The notes: generated by a model not told the origin, from the sequence alone. Shown: positions 43,436 through 52,923, numbered from the stretch's first letter. The stretch: 64,000 nt of DNA from Candidatus Kuenenia stuttgartensis (GCA_945875585.1 CAMCLK010000014.1:1-64000), one strand, 5' to 3'. Translations and numbers: made by a program.

Positions 43436-44962
43436 TCAGATCCCCAGTTCCCTGCGTACCGTTTGGGCGCATACAGTCAATATTTGCATCCGTCGCATGG
43501 CAGCTTCGCGGCTGGCCAGTGGGCAGGTTGCAAATGTCGCGAAACCACAATCGGGATTCAGCAAGATTCTGTGCGGACCAAACAATTGGGCAGCACGACA
43601 AATCCGCCCTAACAGCATAGGTACAGATTCAGGCTGGTCAAGCTTTTGATTTACCAGGCCGATTCCCAGACGCATCCAGCTGGGAAGACCAATTAGATCT
43701 TCCAATGCCCCCGCACGCGGCGTGGCCATCTCAAGAAAAAGGGTGCCAAACGGACTTTGCGACAAGGTTTCAAGAAGCGGCGTGTAAGGGCCCGACAAGG
43801 CGACTGACTCATCTGCCGACCAGTTGCCTCGGCAAACGTGCAGTGCCAGATGATCACGAGGCAGGCCCTCGGTGACCCGCCTCCAAAGGTCTAAGGCAAA
43901 CGCCAGTTCTTGCGCAGGTTCCCGACGCTCGGACAGAGCGCCGCACATGAAACTTCGACGGGCAGCGGGCGCGCCATGCACCACTTCCGTTAACACGGGT
44001 TCGTCGAGCTGAACGATCGCGGCGCCTTCGGCCAATAAATGTGTTATTTCATCGCGCAAGACGGTGCAGACATCATCCGCCAGTGTTTCACGGTCCTTGT
44101 AATGGCGTTCCAGAAGGCAGTCGAGCCACAGGGTGCGTGCCAGCAAATATGGACCGGGTAGAGCGATCTTCACTGGAATTGCCGTCGATGCCCGGGCCGA
44201 TCGCAAGTCGGGTACCACCAACTCGCGATCTCGCACCAATCGGCCAAGTGCCACCGGATGATGCGCGCCGGGCGGGACATCGAGTGCTGACAATTCCCGG
44301 CGGAATTCCTCTGGATGTTCAACGTGCGCCGCCAAGTCTTCCAAAGGAATCAGCCGGCAAGCACCCAAACGCGATCCCACAAAGCCGGCATAAGTGTCTC
44401 GTGACTGCTCGCCATCGGTCACAAGATCGACACCGCAAGCGATTTGATCGGCAACGGCTAAACGGGTGGCGTCGGCAGCGGCGGCGGCAAAGACACCCGG
44501 AGGCAAACGGTCTTCAAGATGGGCTGCCAGCAAATGAAGCATCCACGCCGGGCGCGGCCAGCTGCCGACTCCTGTCACTGCCAATGGTGGCAAATTCAGG
44601 GGCACTAGAGATCCACTGGGCACTGCAAGCCGGGGACCGGGTAATCGCGCGGCCACCGTGGAGCGCACCGCGCCGGAATGACGCCTATCAGAATTAAACG
44701 CTCCTTTGCAAACTATATAACTGGCGGAATTAGGAGTTCCGGTACGGGAAACCAACATGTTCCCAGTCAGCCTCGACCAGGATGGTAAATCACCGGCAAC
44801 CGATGGTTCTGTCGAACGGATTTCGAGAAGACCGCCGGCTTCGAGCGCGTTGAGATGCCGGCGGATTTCAAGTAATAGCCCATTTCCGCAATCCATGGAA
44901 CCGCCATCAAATCCGGCATCGGGAAGATGGGGATGTGTTGAGGTCCAGGCGGGTTCGCTCAT
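43436..44962 (-). CDS. TusA-like domain fused to MetE-type zinc methyltransferase core
   Basis: 508 residues. About residues 10-90 look like a TusA/SirA sulfur-carrier fold (FDGGSMDCGNGLLLEIRRHL, LLEIRSTEPSV, SWSRLTGNMLVS). After a linker, about 128-505 is the catalytic barrel of cobalamin-independent methionine synthase, without the MetE N-terminal duplicate: GVGSWPRP, GEQSRDTYAGFVG, LDEPVLTE, and the zinc ligands His and Cys of LHVCRGNWS, Glu of LFLEMATP, Cys of NPDCGFATF. The core MetE alone can methylate a thiol; the methyl donor and thiol here are unknown. It is the last gene of an operon whose other two members are sulfur-relay proteins, so methylation of a carrier-bound sulfur is conceivable. 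Confidence 0.8.
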   Translation of the reverse strand: MSEPAWTSTHPHLPDAGFDGGSMDCGNGLLLEIRRHLNALEAGGLLEIRSTEPSVAGDLPSWSRLTGNMLVSRTGTPNSASYIVCKGAFNSDRRHSGAVRSTVAARLPGPRLAVPSGSLVPLNLPPLAVTGVGSWPRPAWMLHLLAAHLEDRLPPGVFAAAAADATRLAVADQIACGVDLVTDGEQSRDTYAGFVGSRLGACRLIPLEDLAAHVEHPEEFRRELSALDVPPGAHHPVALGRLVRDRELVVPDLRSARASTAIPVKIALPGPYLLARTLWLDCLLERHYKDRETLADDVCTVLRDEITHLLAEGAAIVQLDEPVLTEVVHGAPAARRSFMCGALSERREPAQELAFALDLWRRVTEGLPRDHLALHVCRGNWSADESVALSGPYTPLLETLSQSPFGTLFLEMATPRAGALEDLIGLPSWMRLGIGLVNQKLDQPESVPMLLGRICRAAQLFGPHRILLNPDCGFATFATCPLASREAAMRRMQILTVCAQTVRRELGI

Positions 44963-44987
44963 GATGGTGCTGTTTCCGTTGATTTGA

Positions 44988-45350
44988 TCAGTAGGAAATC
45001 GAAGCCGCGCCTTCGGCCATGAATTCTACCAGCCGTGCGCCTCCCACAATCTGTGCTCCGGGAATAAGCGCAGACTCGTCGAGCCCGCGCTTTTTGAAGC
45101 AGGGCGAACAAACAAAAATCTGTCCGCCACCCGCGGCGAATTGTGCCAGAAGGTCGCTCAAAGCAGCGAATCCCGATTCGTGAATTCCGTTTGCTGCGCC
45201 CCGCTGAGAAAGCCTCACACCCTCAATGCTGAGAAACACAACCGTATCGCGGTCTGATCCAAGTGCCGCATTGGCCACGACTAGCGCTACTGTCGCGCGA
45301 TCGGTGTCGTCGCAACCGCGTGTCAGGGAAACAACAAATCGTTTGGACAT
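44988..45350 (-). CDS. DsrE-family sulfur-relay protein
   Basis: 120 residues from ATG 45350 (MSKRFVVSLTRGCDDTDRA); a longer open frame upstream overlaps the TusA-like gene and is ignored. DsrE/DsrF-like fold: alternating strands (TVVFLSIEGVRL) and the C-terminal conserved cysteine region QIFVCSPCFKKRGL, followed by GAQIVGGARLVEFM. Family members carry persulfide sulfur and exchange it with TusA. The flanking genes (25 and 29 bases away) each contain a TusA-like domain, which supports this role. Confidence 0.85.
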   Translation of the reverse strand: MSKRFVVSLTRGCDDTDRATVALVVANAALGSDRDTVVFLSIEGVRLSQRGAANGIHESGFAALSDLLAQFAAGGGQIFVCSPCFKKRGLDESALIPGAQIVGGARLVEFMAEGAASISY

Positions 45351-45379
45351 GAGTGGCGACTCCAATTGTGGAATGTGAA

Positions 45380-45970
45380 TCAATCTCCGGACCGTCGTTG
45401 TATGAGGTATTCGGGCGGGGTGCTGGCCACAAGCAGATGCCCCGTCAGCCGGCACCAAGCGGCTAGATCGACAGGCGCGGCTGGATCGGTTGCGCGCAAA
45501 TGGAGTCGGGTGCCGGGGAGCATTCCGCGCAACTTTCCACGCAAAGGCAGTACGAGATCGCCACAGCCTAGGTCCGCGGCATCCCATTTTTCAGTGGCGG
45601 TATCCCATTCGGCAGTGGAAGCCGTTGTGGGTAAATCGATGGGGGGAGAGGCTTTGGGCGAGCTTGAATGTGTGCAGCCGGAGGAATCGATGGAGGCCCA
45701 TGCGGCGGCATAACACGCCCTTCGGCAAATATAGGAATTAAGGCGGGAATCGAGTTCCTCAGGTTCGCATTGAGTCCGGCGCGCCATACAGGCGATGCAG
45801 CGTGTTGAATGAATGCCAATCAGCGCGCGTGATAGCAGTCGGTCGTGCCCACAGAGGGATGCCCCGCAGTCGGCACAGTTCCACGCGATGGTTTTAGACA
45901 ACCATTCGAGCAAAATGCCGGCGTCTTCGGTGCCATCTTCGCTATCAGAGGTTTCAGGTGGTTGGATCAT
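45380..45970 (-). CDS. cysteine-rich (zinc-ribbon-like) protein with C-terminal TusA-like domain
   Basis: 196 residues. The first 95 hold several Cys pairs (NCADCGASLCGHD, RCIACMARRTQC, YICRRACY), probably a zinc site. After an acidic/Ser-rich linker, residues about 120-190 match the TusA pattern of the fused MetE gene downstream: WDAADLGCGDLVLPLRGKL, LHLRATDPAAPVDLAAWCR, LTGHLLVAS. The likely sulfur-carrying Cys is in DLGCGD. First gene of a three-gene operon with the DsrE-like and TusA-MetE genes; divergent from the next gene (81 bases between starts). Confidence 0.75.
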   Translation of the reverse strand: MIQPPETSDSEDGTEDAGILLEWLSKTIAWNCADCGASLCGHDRLLSRALIGIHSTRCIACMARRTQCEPEELDSRLNSYICRRACYAAAWASIDSSGCTHSSSPKASPPIDLPTTASTAEWDTATEKWDAADLGCGDLVLPLRGKLRGMLPGTRLHLRATDPAAPVDLAAWCRLTGHLLVASTPPEYLIQRRSGD

Positions 45971-46051
45971 TGACTGGATTTTACAATCCGTTGCCGCACA
46001 AGATAACCCATTGACCTTGGTTCTTCAGAGATCTTCCCAGGGAAACCCGTC

Positions 46052-46603
46052 ATGACTGCACCCAGACGAGCCGACAAACGTCTCAGCCTTCAGGTGATTA
46101 ATGCCGAAACGGCCCGGTATGAGTGTACCTACGGGCGTGGGTGTGAAGGTGTTTGCTGCCAGCAAGGCAGACCGCCAGTGGATCAGGAGCAGAGGGCACG
46201 TATCGAAAAACTCAAGCGCCGCTGGATGCCTCTACTCAGACCTGAGGCACGCGCGCTGATTGAGCGCGAAGGGTGGGTCAGTCGCCGGATCAAAGCTGGT
46301 GACCCGATGGTTCGTGTGACCAAAGGTTGGTGCGTTTTCTTCAACTCTGGCTGTGTGCTGCACACGCTGGGAGCGGAAGATGGAAAAACCATGGAATATA
46401 AGCCGGAGGCGTGCGCACTTTTTCCGTTGGAAAAAGACAAGGATGGATCGTGGTACGTGAGGCAGCATGGCTACAAGGGAGAACTGTGGGATCTGTTCTG
46501 TTTGGCTGGAAAACCAGAGGCTCCGCCAGCAACAGAAGGCTTGGCGGCAGAGCTGGCATTGGCTGCAAAACTCGATCGGCGCGAGGCCAAGGGGAAGGTT
46601 TGA
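46052..46603 (+). CDS. cysteine-cluster protein (YkgJ/DUF3109-like)
   Basis: 183 residues. N-terminal ECTYGRGCEGVCCQQGRPP, then WCVFFNSGCVLHTL and KPEACALFPLEK give the spaced cysteines of the UPF0153/DUF3109 iron-sulfur or zinc cluster proteins. Cytoplasmic; function unproven. It starts 81 bases from the divergent TusA-like gene. The C-terminal tail is Ala/Glu-rich and helical. Confidence 0.75.
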   Translation: MTAPRRADKRLSLQVINAETARYECTYGRGCEGVCCQQGRPPVDQEQRARIEKLKRRWMPLLRPEARALIEREGWVSRRIKAGDPMVRVTKGWCVFFNSGCVLHTLGAEDGKTMEYKPEACALFPLEKDKDGSWYVRQHGYKGELWDLFCLAGKPEAPPATEGLAAELALAAKLDRREAKGKV

Positions 46604-46637
46604 GAATATTTCGGTGGAGGTCCATTCATAAAAATGC

Positions 46638-46665
46638 TTGACAATGTATGCCTCCTACCTAGCAT
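46638..46665 (+). promoter_or_regulatory. sigma70-like promoter of the STAS gene
   Basis: TTGACA at 46638-46643 matches the -35 consensus fully; TAGCAT at 46660-46665 is a 4/6 match to the -10 after a 16-base spacer. Transcription would begin near 46673, leaving a leader of about 60 bases before ATG 46732, which has GGGAG seven bases upstream. Confidence 0.55.
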
Positions 46666-46731
46666 CTAAGCAAGAGACTGATCACGATTTGTTGTTAGTA
46701 ACACGTTTCTGTCTGCTACGGGAGATTTCAC

Positions 46732-47094
46732 ATGTCCGGCCAGCCTCGCAAGCGCTTGGAAGTGGAAGAGCTGGGCGACATCGCAGTCGTCAACTTCCTC
46801 GACAAGAAAATCCTGGATGAACAAAACATTCAGTTGATTGGTGAGCAGCTGTTTGCTCTCGTAGACAATGACAAGAAAAAGAAGATTGTGCTCGACTTCA
46901 GCAATGTCGATTACCTCTCTTCTGCTGCTCTGGGCAAAATTATTGCCCTGAACAACAAGGTTAAAAAAGAGGGCGGCAAGCTCGTTCTCTGCAAAATCAA
47001 GGAAGACATCAAGGAAGTCTTCACGATTACCCGTCTTGACAAACTGATCAAGATTGTTGATGACCAGCAGGCCGCTCTTCAGGCTGCAAGCTGA
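46732..47094 (+). CDS. STAS-domain anti-sigma factor antagonist
   Basis: 120 residues, a single STAS domain. IVLDFSNVDYLSSAALGKII contains the serine pair where the partner kinase phosphorylates antagonists of the SpoIIAA/RsbV type. In its unphosphorylated form it would bind the anti-sigma kinase and free a sigma factor. The HATPase gene 90 bases downstream is the obvious partner. No sigma factor or PP2C phosphatase gene is nearby. Confidence 0.9.
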   Translation: MSGQPRKRLEVEELGDIAVVNFLDKKILDEQNIQLIGEQLFALVDNDKKKKIVLDFSNVDYLSSAALGKIIALNNKVKKEGGKLVLCKIKEDIKEVFTITRLDKLIKIVDDQQAALQAAS

Positions 47095-47184
47095 CCATTT
47101 TTTGTATGATTGCGGGACATCCTACCGCTTCTTATAGTTTGATGTGGCGATTTATTCCCGGAGTTCTACGGCGGCTTAAGCGTC

Positions 47185-47628
47185 ATGACCGATCCCGCCT
47201 CCGATACCACAGCCTTCGAAGCCGTGGAAGTCGTTATCCCCAGTGATCCTGCAGAAGCCCGGTCGGTTCAAGACCGTATCGAGCTTTCTCTGGCTGCTTC
47301 GGATGCTTCCGAGCGCGATATTTTTTGTATTAAACTTGCCTTAGAAGAAGCACTTGTGAATGCCATTAAGCATGGCAACCAGCTTGATCTCTCTAAATCA
47401 GTCAGCATCTCTTATCAGGTTCTCCGCCTTTCCTTTGAAATTCGTATCACCGATCAAGGCCCAGGGTTTGACCCAGACGACCTGCCTGATCCAACGGCAA
47501 TCGAAAACCTTGAACGACCATGTGGGCGAGGCGTTATGCTCATGCGCCACTACATGAGCGACGTCGAGTATTATCCTCCGGGCAATTCCTTGCGTATGCG
47601 CCGCGATTTCAAGCCCAAGCAAGCCTGA
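47185..47628 (+). CDS. anti-sigma regulatory factor / serine kinase (RsbW-type HATPase)
   Basis: 147 residues. GHKL ATPase boxes: N box LALEEALVNAIKHGN, G1 TDQGPGFDPDDLPD, G2 CGRGVMLMRHYM. Expected to phosphorylate the upstream STAS protein and to hold a sigma factor inactive. Gap to the STAS gene is 90 bases, and mutS starts 17 bases after its stop, so the three may share a transcript. Confidence 0.9.
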   Translation: MTDPASDTTAFEAVEVVIPSDPAEARSVQDRIELSLAASDASERDIFCIKLALEEALVNAIKHGNQLDLSKSVSISYQVLRLSFEIRITDQGPGFDPDDLPDPTAIENLERPCGRGVMLMRHYMSDVEYYPPGNSLRMRRDFKPKQA

Positions 47629-47645
47629 GCCTTGCAACAATCACC

Positions 47646-50237
47646 ATGACTACGCCGATGATGCGGCAGTATCGGGAAGCCAAAGAGCGCCATCCCGGTA
47701 TGGTTGTTCTTTTTCGCATGGGCGATTTTTACGAGCTGTTTGAAGACGACGCTCAAGCAATTGCTCCCATCCTCAACCTAACTCTTACCAGCCGCGATGG
47801 TGCCATGCCCATGGCGGGTTTTCCGCATGGCGCGCTGGAAGGGCATCTGCGCAAATTGCTGGTCGCCGGCAAACGTGTTGCTGTATGTGAGCAAGTCGAA
47901 GACGCTGCTCAGGCCAAAGGATTGGTGCGTCGGGAAGTTACCCGGGTAGTAACTCCCGGCACTCTGACAGAAGAAGATTTGCTGGATCCACGTCGTCCAA
48001 GCCTACTTGTGGCTTTGGTTCGGGGTTCCAAAGACGTCATGGGCATCGCCTGGGGCGATCTGGGTAGAGGGTTGATACTGGCCACCGATTTGAGCCGAGA
48101 GGCTGCCCGCGACCTTATTTCACGCCTTGAACCCGCAGAACTTATTCATTCCGATGCGCGAACTGACCGTGTCGAAGTGCTGGCACTTCTCGGCGACCAG
48201 CCTTGGCTGATGGCGCGGCCCGACTGGCATTTTGAGGAAAGTGAAGCGGCCCGTGTCCTGTGTACCCAGTTCGCCGCTGGTACCATGGCCGGGTTTGGTT
48301 TCGACGACCGTCAGCCTTGTTTACGCGCCGCCGGAGCTCTGGTTACCTATCTCCGCGAAACGGTTCGCACTGGGTTGCCCCATTTGGAACTGCGTCCGCA
48401 TTCAGAAGAAAGTTTGCTCCGAATCGATGGAACCACTCGGCGCAGCCTTGAAATTGCGGGTAATCAGCGCGATGGTGGCCGCGAAGGGTCACTTTTGGCA
48501 GCCGTTGACCGAACGCGTACCGGAATGGGAGCGCGTTTACTGCGCGAGTGGTTGCTTGAACCGCAAGCGCGGGCCAGTGTTATCACCTCCCGACATGATG
48601 CTGTTGAGGCATTGCTTGCCGAAGATGCGACGCGCGGTGGAATTCGCGATCTTTTGGCCGATATTGGCGACTTGCAACGTGTTGTGGCGCGCGCGGCAAC
48701 ACTCCGTGCTTCACCCCGTGACTTGGCCCAGCTCAGCAAGGCTTTGATTCAGGTTCCGCTGATTCGTGCGGCAACAGCAGACCTAGGCAGGCACAGGGCC
48801 GCGCATTTGGCGGGGCTGGCGGATCGGGCCGATGCATGTCCGGAACTTTCCGATCTGTTAAGGCGAGCACTGGCAGAAAACCCTTCGGCGGCAGTGGGTG
48901 AGGGGCATGTCATTCGGCCGGGGTTCGACCCGACTTTTGATGAGTGGCGAAAAGTACGGTTGGAAGGCACGTCGTGGTTGGCGGGTTATCAGGCGCAACA
49001 GATTGCGCAATCGGGAATCAACAGCCTGAAAGTCGGCTTCAATCAGGTCTTCGGGTACTACATCGAAATCACCCAGTCCAACCTGTCGCGTGTTCCCGCC
49101 GAATACCAACGCAAACAGACTTTGAAAAACGCTGAACGATTTATCACTCCCGAATTGCTGGCATTCCAAGAAAAAGCTCTGGGTGCTGATGAGGGTATTG
49201 CCCGTCGTGAACAGGAACTCTTTGGCCAACTGAAAGAGGCCGTAGCGCGTGAATCGGTGCGCTTAAGTGCCCTTGGTGAAGCATTGGGCGAACTAGATGT
49301 GCTGGCAGCTTTTGCCGAGCTGGCTAGGGATCGGAGTCACTGCCGGCCGGAAATTGTCGCACGTCATGCTGTACTGGACATTCTCGAGGGGAGGCATCCA
49401 GTCCTCGATGTGACGCTTCCTACAGGGACAGTCGTTCCCAATGATCTGATGCTGGGTGAGTCCAACGGAACCCTTCATCTGGTTGCTGGTCCCAATATGG
49501 GTGGCAAAAGCGTATTTATCCGGCAGGCAGCACTACTAACGGTGATGGCTCAGGCTGGGGCCTTTGTTCCGGCACGGGCCTTCCGGTGGGGGCTTGTTGA
49601 TCGGCTTTTCGCGCGTGTGGGTGCGGGCGACAATCTGGCGCGTGCCCAAAGTACCTTCATGGTGGAAATGGTAGAAACCGCCACCATTCTGAATAATGCG
49701 ACTGCCAACAGCTTGGTGATTCTCGACGAAATTGGTCGTGGAACAAGCACCTACGACGGTGTCAGCCTAGCTTGGGCTATAGCTGAGGACTTGCACGACC
49801 GCATTCGCTGCCGCGCCCTGTTTGCCACACACTACCACGAGCTGGCGCAGCTGGCCGATCGTCTTTCCGGAGTACGCGCTTGCCGTGCTGAAGTTTTGGA
49901 AACGGATCGCGACATTACCCTTCTGCATCGTGTGGTGCCGGGAAGCAGTGACCGCAGCTATGGCATTCATGTGGCAGCCCGCGCTGGAGTGCCAGCCACT
50001 GTGTTAGAGCGGGCCCGTTTCCTTTTGGCAGAATTGGAGTCGCGTCATGCTCAGGCTCCTCCAGCAGAAGCTGGTGCCATCATCAAGCGGCCGAAGCTGA
50101 TTCAACCAAGCCTATTTGCGGGTTCACAGGATCCGGTGTTGGAAGAAATCAATTCCATCGACCTCTCATCGCTGGATGCGGAGTCTGCTCTGGCGTTAAT
50201 CAGGCGTTGGCGCCGCGAGCTTGGTGCCACCAAGTAA
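47646..50237 (+). CDS. mutS: DNA mismatch repair protein MutS
   Basis: 863 residues from ATG 47646 (MTTPMMRQYREAKERHPG); the open frame extends into the HATPase gene but that is not the start. Mismatch-binding GDFYELF near residue 27 (Phe-x-Glu), connector and lever domains, Walker A GPNMGGKSVFIRQ, Walker B with signature LDEIGRGTSTYDG and ATHYHELAQL. MutS1 type by length and the Phe-Tyr-Glu motif. It recognises mismatches and recruits MutL. Ends with a short beta-clamp-like tail region (IQPSLFAG). Confidence 0.97.
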   Translation: MTTPMMRQYREAKERHPGMVVLFRMGDFYELFEDDAQAIAPILNLTLTSRDGAMPMAGFPHGALEGHLRKLLVAGKRVAVCEQVEDAAQAKGLVRREVTRVVTPGTLTEEDLLDPRRPSLLVALVRGSKDVMGIAWGDLGRGLILATDLSREAARDLISRLEPAELIHSDARTDRVEVLALLGDQPWLMARPDWHFEESEAARVLCTQFAAGTMAGFGFDDRQPCLRAAGALVTYLRETVRTGLPHLELRPHSEESLLRIDGTTRRSLEIAGNQRDGGREGSLLAAVDRTRTGMGARLLREWLLEPQARASVITSRHDAVEALLAEDATRGGIRDLLADIGDLQRVVARAATLRASPRDLAQLSKALIQVPLIRAATADLGRHRAAHLAGLADRADACPELSDLLRRALAENPSAAVGEGHVIRPGFDPTFDEWRKVRLEGTSWLAGYQAQQIAQSGINSLKVGFNQVFGYYIEITQSNLSRVPAEYQRKQTLKNAERFITPELLAFQEKALGADEGIARREQELFGQLKEAVARESVRLSALGEALGELDVLAAFAELARDRSHCRPEIVARHAVLDILEGRHPVLDVTLPTGTVVPNDLMLGESNGTLHLVAGPNMGGKSVFIRQAALLTVMAQAGAFVPARAFRWGLVDRLFARVGAGDNLARAQSTFMVEMVETATILNNATANSLVILDEIGRGTSTYDGVSLAWAIAEDLHDRIRCRALFATHYHELAQLADRLSGVRACRAEVLETDRDITLLHRVVPGSSDRSYGIHVAARAGVPATVLERARFLLAELESRHAQAPPAEAGAIIKRPKLIQPSLFAGSQDPVLEEINSIDLSSLDAESALALIRRWRRELGATK

Positions 50238-50537
50238 AAACACCGAATCCGGAGAAGGACGATTTATCCGTGAAAAACAAATAGATTTTACGATGATTCA
50301 TCTGGCTGTGGTTATCGCCGTGCCCGGCAACCAAGGCCCTAACAGACAGTACTCCGGACTCGGTGCAATCAGGTCAGGATGACGCGCCCCGACCATGGGG
50401 AGTATTCGCGTCATGCTGTTTGAAATTCATGGTGGCGCGTTGTTGTTCCATGGCTTGAAGTGGGTAGGATGTGCGCAGGTCACGGATCGAGTCCGTGCTA
50501 GCCCTTGGTCCCTTTCCCTCTGGGTGGAGTTCTTCCC
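50238..50537. other. 300-base gap between mutS and the oxidoreductase gene
   Basis: No convincing gene, tRNA or strong terminator. A small hairpin ACGGA-TCGAG-TCCGT lies near 50480. The end of the gap carries GGAG at 50526-50529, the ribosome site for the GTG start at 50538. Short open frames crossing it run into the oxidoreductase in another phase and are discounted. Confidence 0.4.
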
Positions 50538-51872
50538 GTGTCACATTTTTCCTTTTCTCGACGTGGTTTCCTGCAACAGGCAACCCTTGGTCTTGCAGCA
50601 ACGGGCCTGCCTTTATGGAATGCCCGGGAAATTGCGGCAAGTCTTGTGGCTGATGACGCGAAACCCCTCGACCTAACCATGGGTGCGATTGGCCTTGGCT
50701 CTCCCCAGAGTCGTGGCCGGGCCATTTATGGCGAAGCCCGTCGGCAAAAAGGCGTGCGCTATGTGGCGGCGTGCGATGTGGATGCCAATCACCTGAAGGT
50801 GGCCATTGAAAAAGACCTGCCCAAAATGGGTGACATGAATGCGACCGGGTTCAAGGATTTTCGTGAACTGCTCGACCGCAAAGATATTCAGGCAGTCACC
50901 ATCGCCACACCAGACCAGTGGCACGCCTTGGTGGCGATCGATGCTCTGAAGAAGGGCAAAGACGTTTATCTGGAAAAGCCACTCACCCTGACCATTGGCG
51001 AGGCGATTGCGCTTGAAAAGGTGGTGGCAAAAACAGGCCGCGTTTTGGCAACGGGCAGCCAGCAGCGCTCTGACTCCCGCTTCCGGTTGGCCTGCGAACT
51101 GGTGCGCAATGGCCGCATTGGCAAAGTGACCCGCGTGGAATGCCGAATCGGCGCGAATCCCGTGGGCACGTTCAAACCATCGCCTGCTCCCAAGGGGCTG
51201 GATTGGGATTTCTGGCAAGGGCCGTGCCAGAATGTTGATTATGTTACCGAGCGTTGCCACTACCAGTACCGCTGGTGGTACGAATATTCGGGTGGCAAGC
51301 TGACCGACTGGGGCGCGCACCACCTCGATATCGCTCAATGGGCGTTGGGTCGCGACGGAGACGGCCCTATTTCGGTGGAAGCTGAAGGCGCAAAACCGGC
51401 CTCGGCACCCAATTCCTACAACTGCCATCCTACTTTCAAGGTCACCTATACCTATGCTGATGGCGTGAAGGTGATCGCGTCGGACACGACGCTGCCTGAC
51501 ACGAAGGGCGAAAAGGATACGAATGGCATTTTGTTTGTAGGTGAAGAAGGCAAGTGGCTGTTTGTGAACCGCGGTAAGATTACCGCAAGCGATCCGAAGC
51601 TGCTTTCAGAGCCGCTGCGTGATGGCGCGACACGTCTGGAAGTCTCTACCAACCATATGGCCAACTTCTTGGGCTGCACCCAGTCGCGCAAAAAGCCGAT
51701 CTGCCATGTGGGTGTTGGTGCCAGTTCCGTGATTATTTGCCATCTGGGTGTGATTGCCCTCCAGTTGGGCCGCAAGCTTAACTGGTCCCCCAAGGATCGG
51801 AAGTTCGACGACGCGGAGGCCAACGGCCTTATTTCCCGTGCGATGCGCGCACCATGGAAGCTCGAAGTCTGA
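50538..51872 (+). CDS. Tat-exported Gfo/Idh/MocA family oxidoreductase
   Basis: About 444 residues. GTG 50538, 8 bases after GGAG, gives [20 protein letters not shown], a twin-arginine signal. NAD(P)-binding region [13 protein letters not shown], then the family EKP motif ([15 protein letters not shown]) with the catalytic lysine, and the helix [20 protein letters not shown] with the conserved His pair. Secreted members are greatly expanded in Planctomycetes, probably for sugar oxidation or reduction outside the cytoplasm; substrate unknown. The 3' end overlaps the next start by 19 bases. Confidence 0.9.
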   Translation: MSHFSFSRRGFLQQATLGLAATGLPLWNAREIAASLVADDAKPLDLTMGAIGLGSPQSRGRAIYGEARRQKGVRYVAACDVDANHLKVAIEKDLPKMGDMNATGFKDFRELLDRKDIQAVTIATPDQWHALVAIDALKKGKDVYLEKPLTLTIGEAIALEKVVAKTGRVLATGSQQRSDSRFRLACELVRNGRIGKVTRVECRIGANPVGTFKPSPAPKGLDWDFWQGPCQNVDYVTERCHYQYRWWYEYSGGKLTDWGAHHLDIAQWALGRDGDGPISVEAEGAKPASAPNSYNCHPTFKVTYTYADGVKVIASDTTLPDTKGEKDTNGILFVGEEGKWLFVNRGKITASDPKLLSEPLRDGATRLEVSTNHMANFLGCTQSRKKPICHVGVGASSVIICHLGVIALQLGRKLNWSPKDRKFDDAEANGLISRAMRAPWKLEV

Positions 51873-52378
51873 TCGGCCGTGCGGTATGGACTGTTCTGGA
51901 CGACGACGCACTCATGGCGCAGTGCGCCGTCGACCTTTACCGTGCCAGTGGGCCAGGTGGACAGAAGCGTAATAAAACCAGCTCGGCAGTAAGGCTTAGG
52001 CACCTGCCGAGTGGCTCCATGGTGATTGCTGAAGAAAGTCGCTCGCAGCACGAGAACCGTGCGCGTGCGCTGCGGCGGTTGAAGCGCGCGCTCTACTTGA
52101 CGTTGCGTGAGCCACCACCAGAAAAACTTTTGGAAGCTCTTGCGGAGCTTGGTTTATTGCCGGGAAAGCCATGGCCCGGCCCCAAGGCCGCTGGATTCCT
52201 TCCGGGCGTTGCCCTTGTGCTTGATATGCTTGAAGCAATGGAAGGTCGGGTTGCAGACTGTGCCCTCCGCCTTGGTGTTGGATCGGCACTGATCGCTGAA
52301 TTCTTGCGTCAGGATGAAGACGCATGGAAGGAAGCAGCGCAACTGCGGCAGCGGCATGGTTTGCCTGTGCTGAGATAG
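51854..52378 (+). CDS. peptide-chain-release-factor-like protein (GGQ domain only)
   Basis: 174 residues. Carries the class I release-factor catalytic loop ([18 protein letters not shown]) and [17 protein letters not shown], but no codon-recognition domain. Size resembles ArfB/ICT1-type ribosome rescue hydrolases, yet the basic C-terminal tail typical of ArfB is missing; the C-terminus is a neutral helical region ([19 protein letters not shown]). It may hydrolyse peptidyl-tRNA on stalled ribosomes. Its start is inside the end of the oxidoreductase gene. Confidence 0.8.
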   Translation: MEARSLIGRAVWTVLDDDALMAQCAVDLYRASGPGGQKRNKTSSAVRLRHLPSGSMVIAEESRSQHENRARALRRLKRALYLTLREPPPEKLLEALAELGLLPGKPWPGPKAAGFLPGVALVLDMLEAMEGRVADCALRLGVGSALIAEFLRQDEDAWKEAAQLRQRHGLPVLR

Positions 52379-52397
52379 TTCCCGTAAGGAATGAGTC

Positions 52398-52868
52398 ATG
52401 CCTCCCCAGAACTTTTCATGGATAGATCCCGATCGTGTGGCAGGATTGGCCCGGCCATCGCATGTGGACGACCTTCACTGGCTTCGGTCCCAAGGGATCG
52501 ACCTTGTTATCACATTGACCGAAGATCCCTTGCCTCGTGGTTGGATCAACCAATCGGGCCTTCTGGCTATTCATGAACCGATCAACGACTTTGAAGCACC
52601 TACGCCGGAACTTTTGAACAGATGCATCGATGCCATCTGCAAGGCGCTGGATTCCAACCTGAAAGTCGCCATTCATTGCCGTGCTGGCATTGGCCGTACC
52701 GGCACCATTCTGGCGGCGTACATGGTGGCCAAAGGCAGCACGGCACGCGATGCCATCACCCGGTTGCGCACCTTGCGCCGGGGATCGGTGGAAACACCCG
52801 AACAGGCGCGTTGTGTTGAGCAATATGAGCAGAGGCTGAGGCCACCGGATTCGCTTCAAGGGCCTTGA
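52398..52868 (+). CDS. dual-specificity / tyrosine-like protein phosphatase
   Basis: 156 residues, one cysteine-dependent phosphatase domain. The P-loop HCRAGIGRTGT has the CX5R signature with catalytic Cys, and HEPINDFEAPTPE provides the upstream Asp region. Substrate could be a phosphoprotein or phosphoinositide-like molecule. It follows the release-factor-like gene by 19 bases with a TAAGGA ribosome site. Confidence 0.88.
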   Translation: MPPQNFSWIDPDRVAGLARPSHVDDLHWLRSQGIDLVITLTEDPLPRGWINQSGLLAIHEPINDFEAPTPELLNRCIDAICKALDSNLKVAIHCRAGIGRTGTILAAYMVAKGSTARDAITRLRTLRRGSVETPEQARCVEQYEQRLRPPDSLQGP

Positions 52869-52923
52869 TCAGGCTTTTGTAATCATGCGACCCCAGCGGG
52901 CGTTGTGCGAACAAAGTCGAGTG

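Noticed and set aside
50395-50676. 94-codon plus-strand frame after mutS
   Set aside because: Runs into the oxidoreductase gene out of phase; Cys/Trp-rich random composition and no ribosome site.
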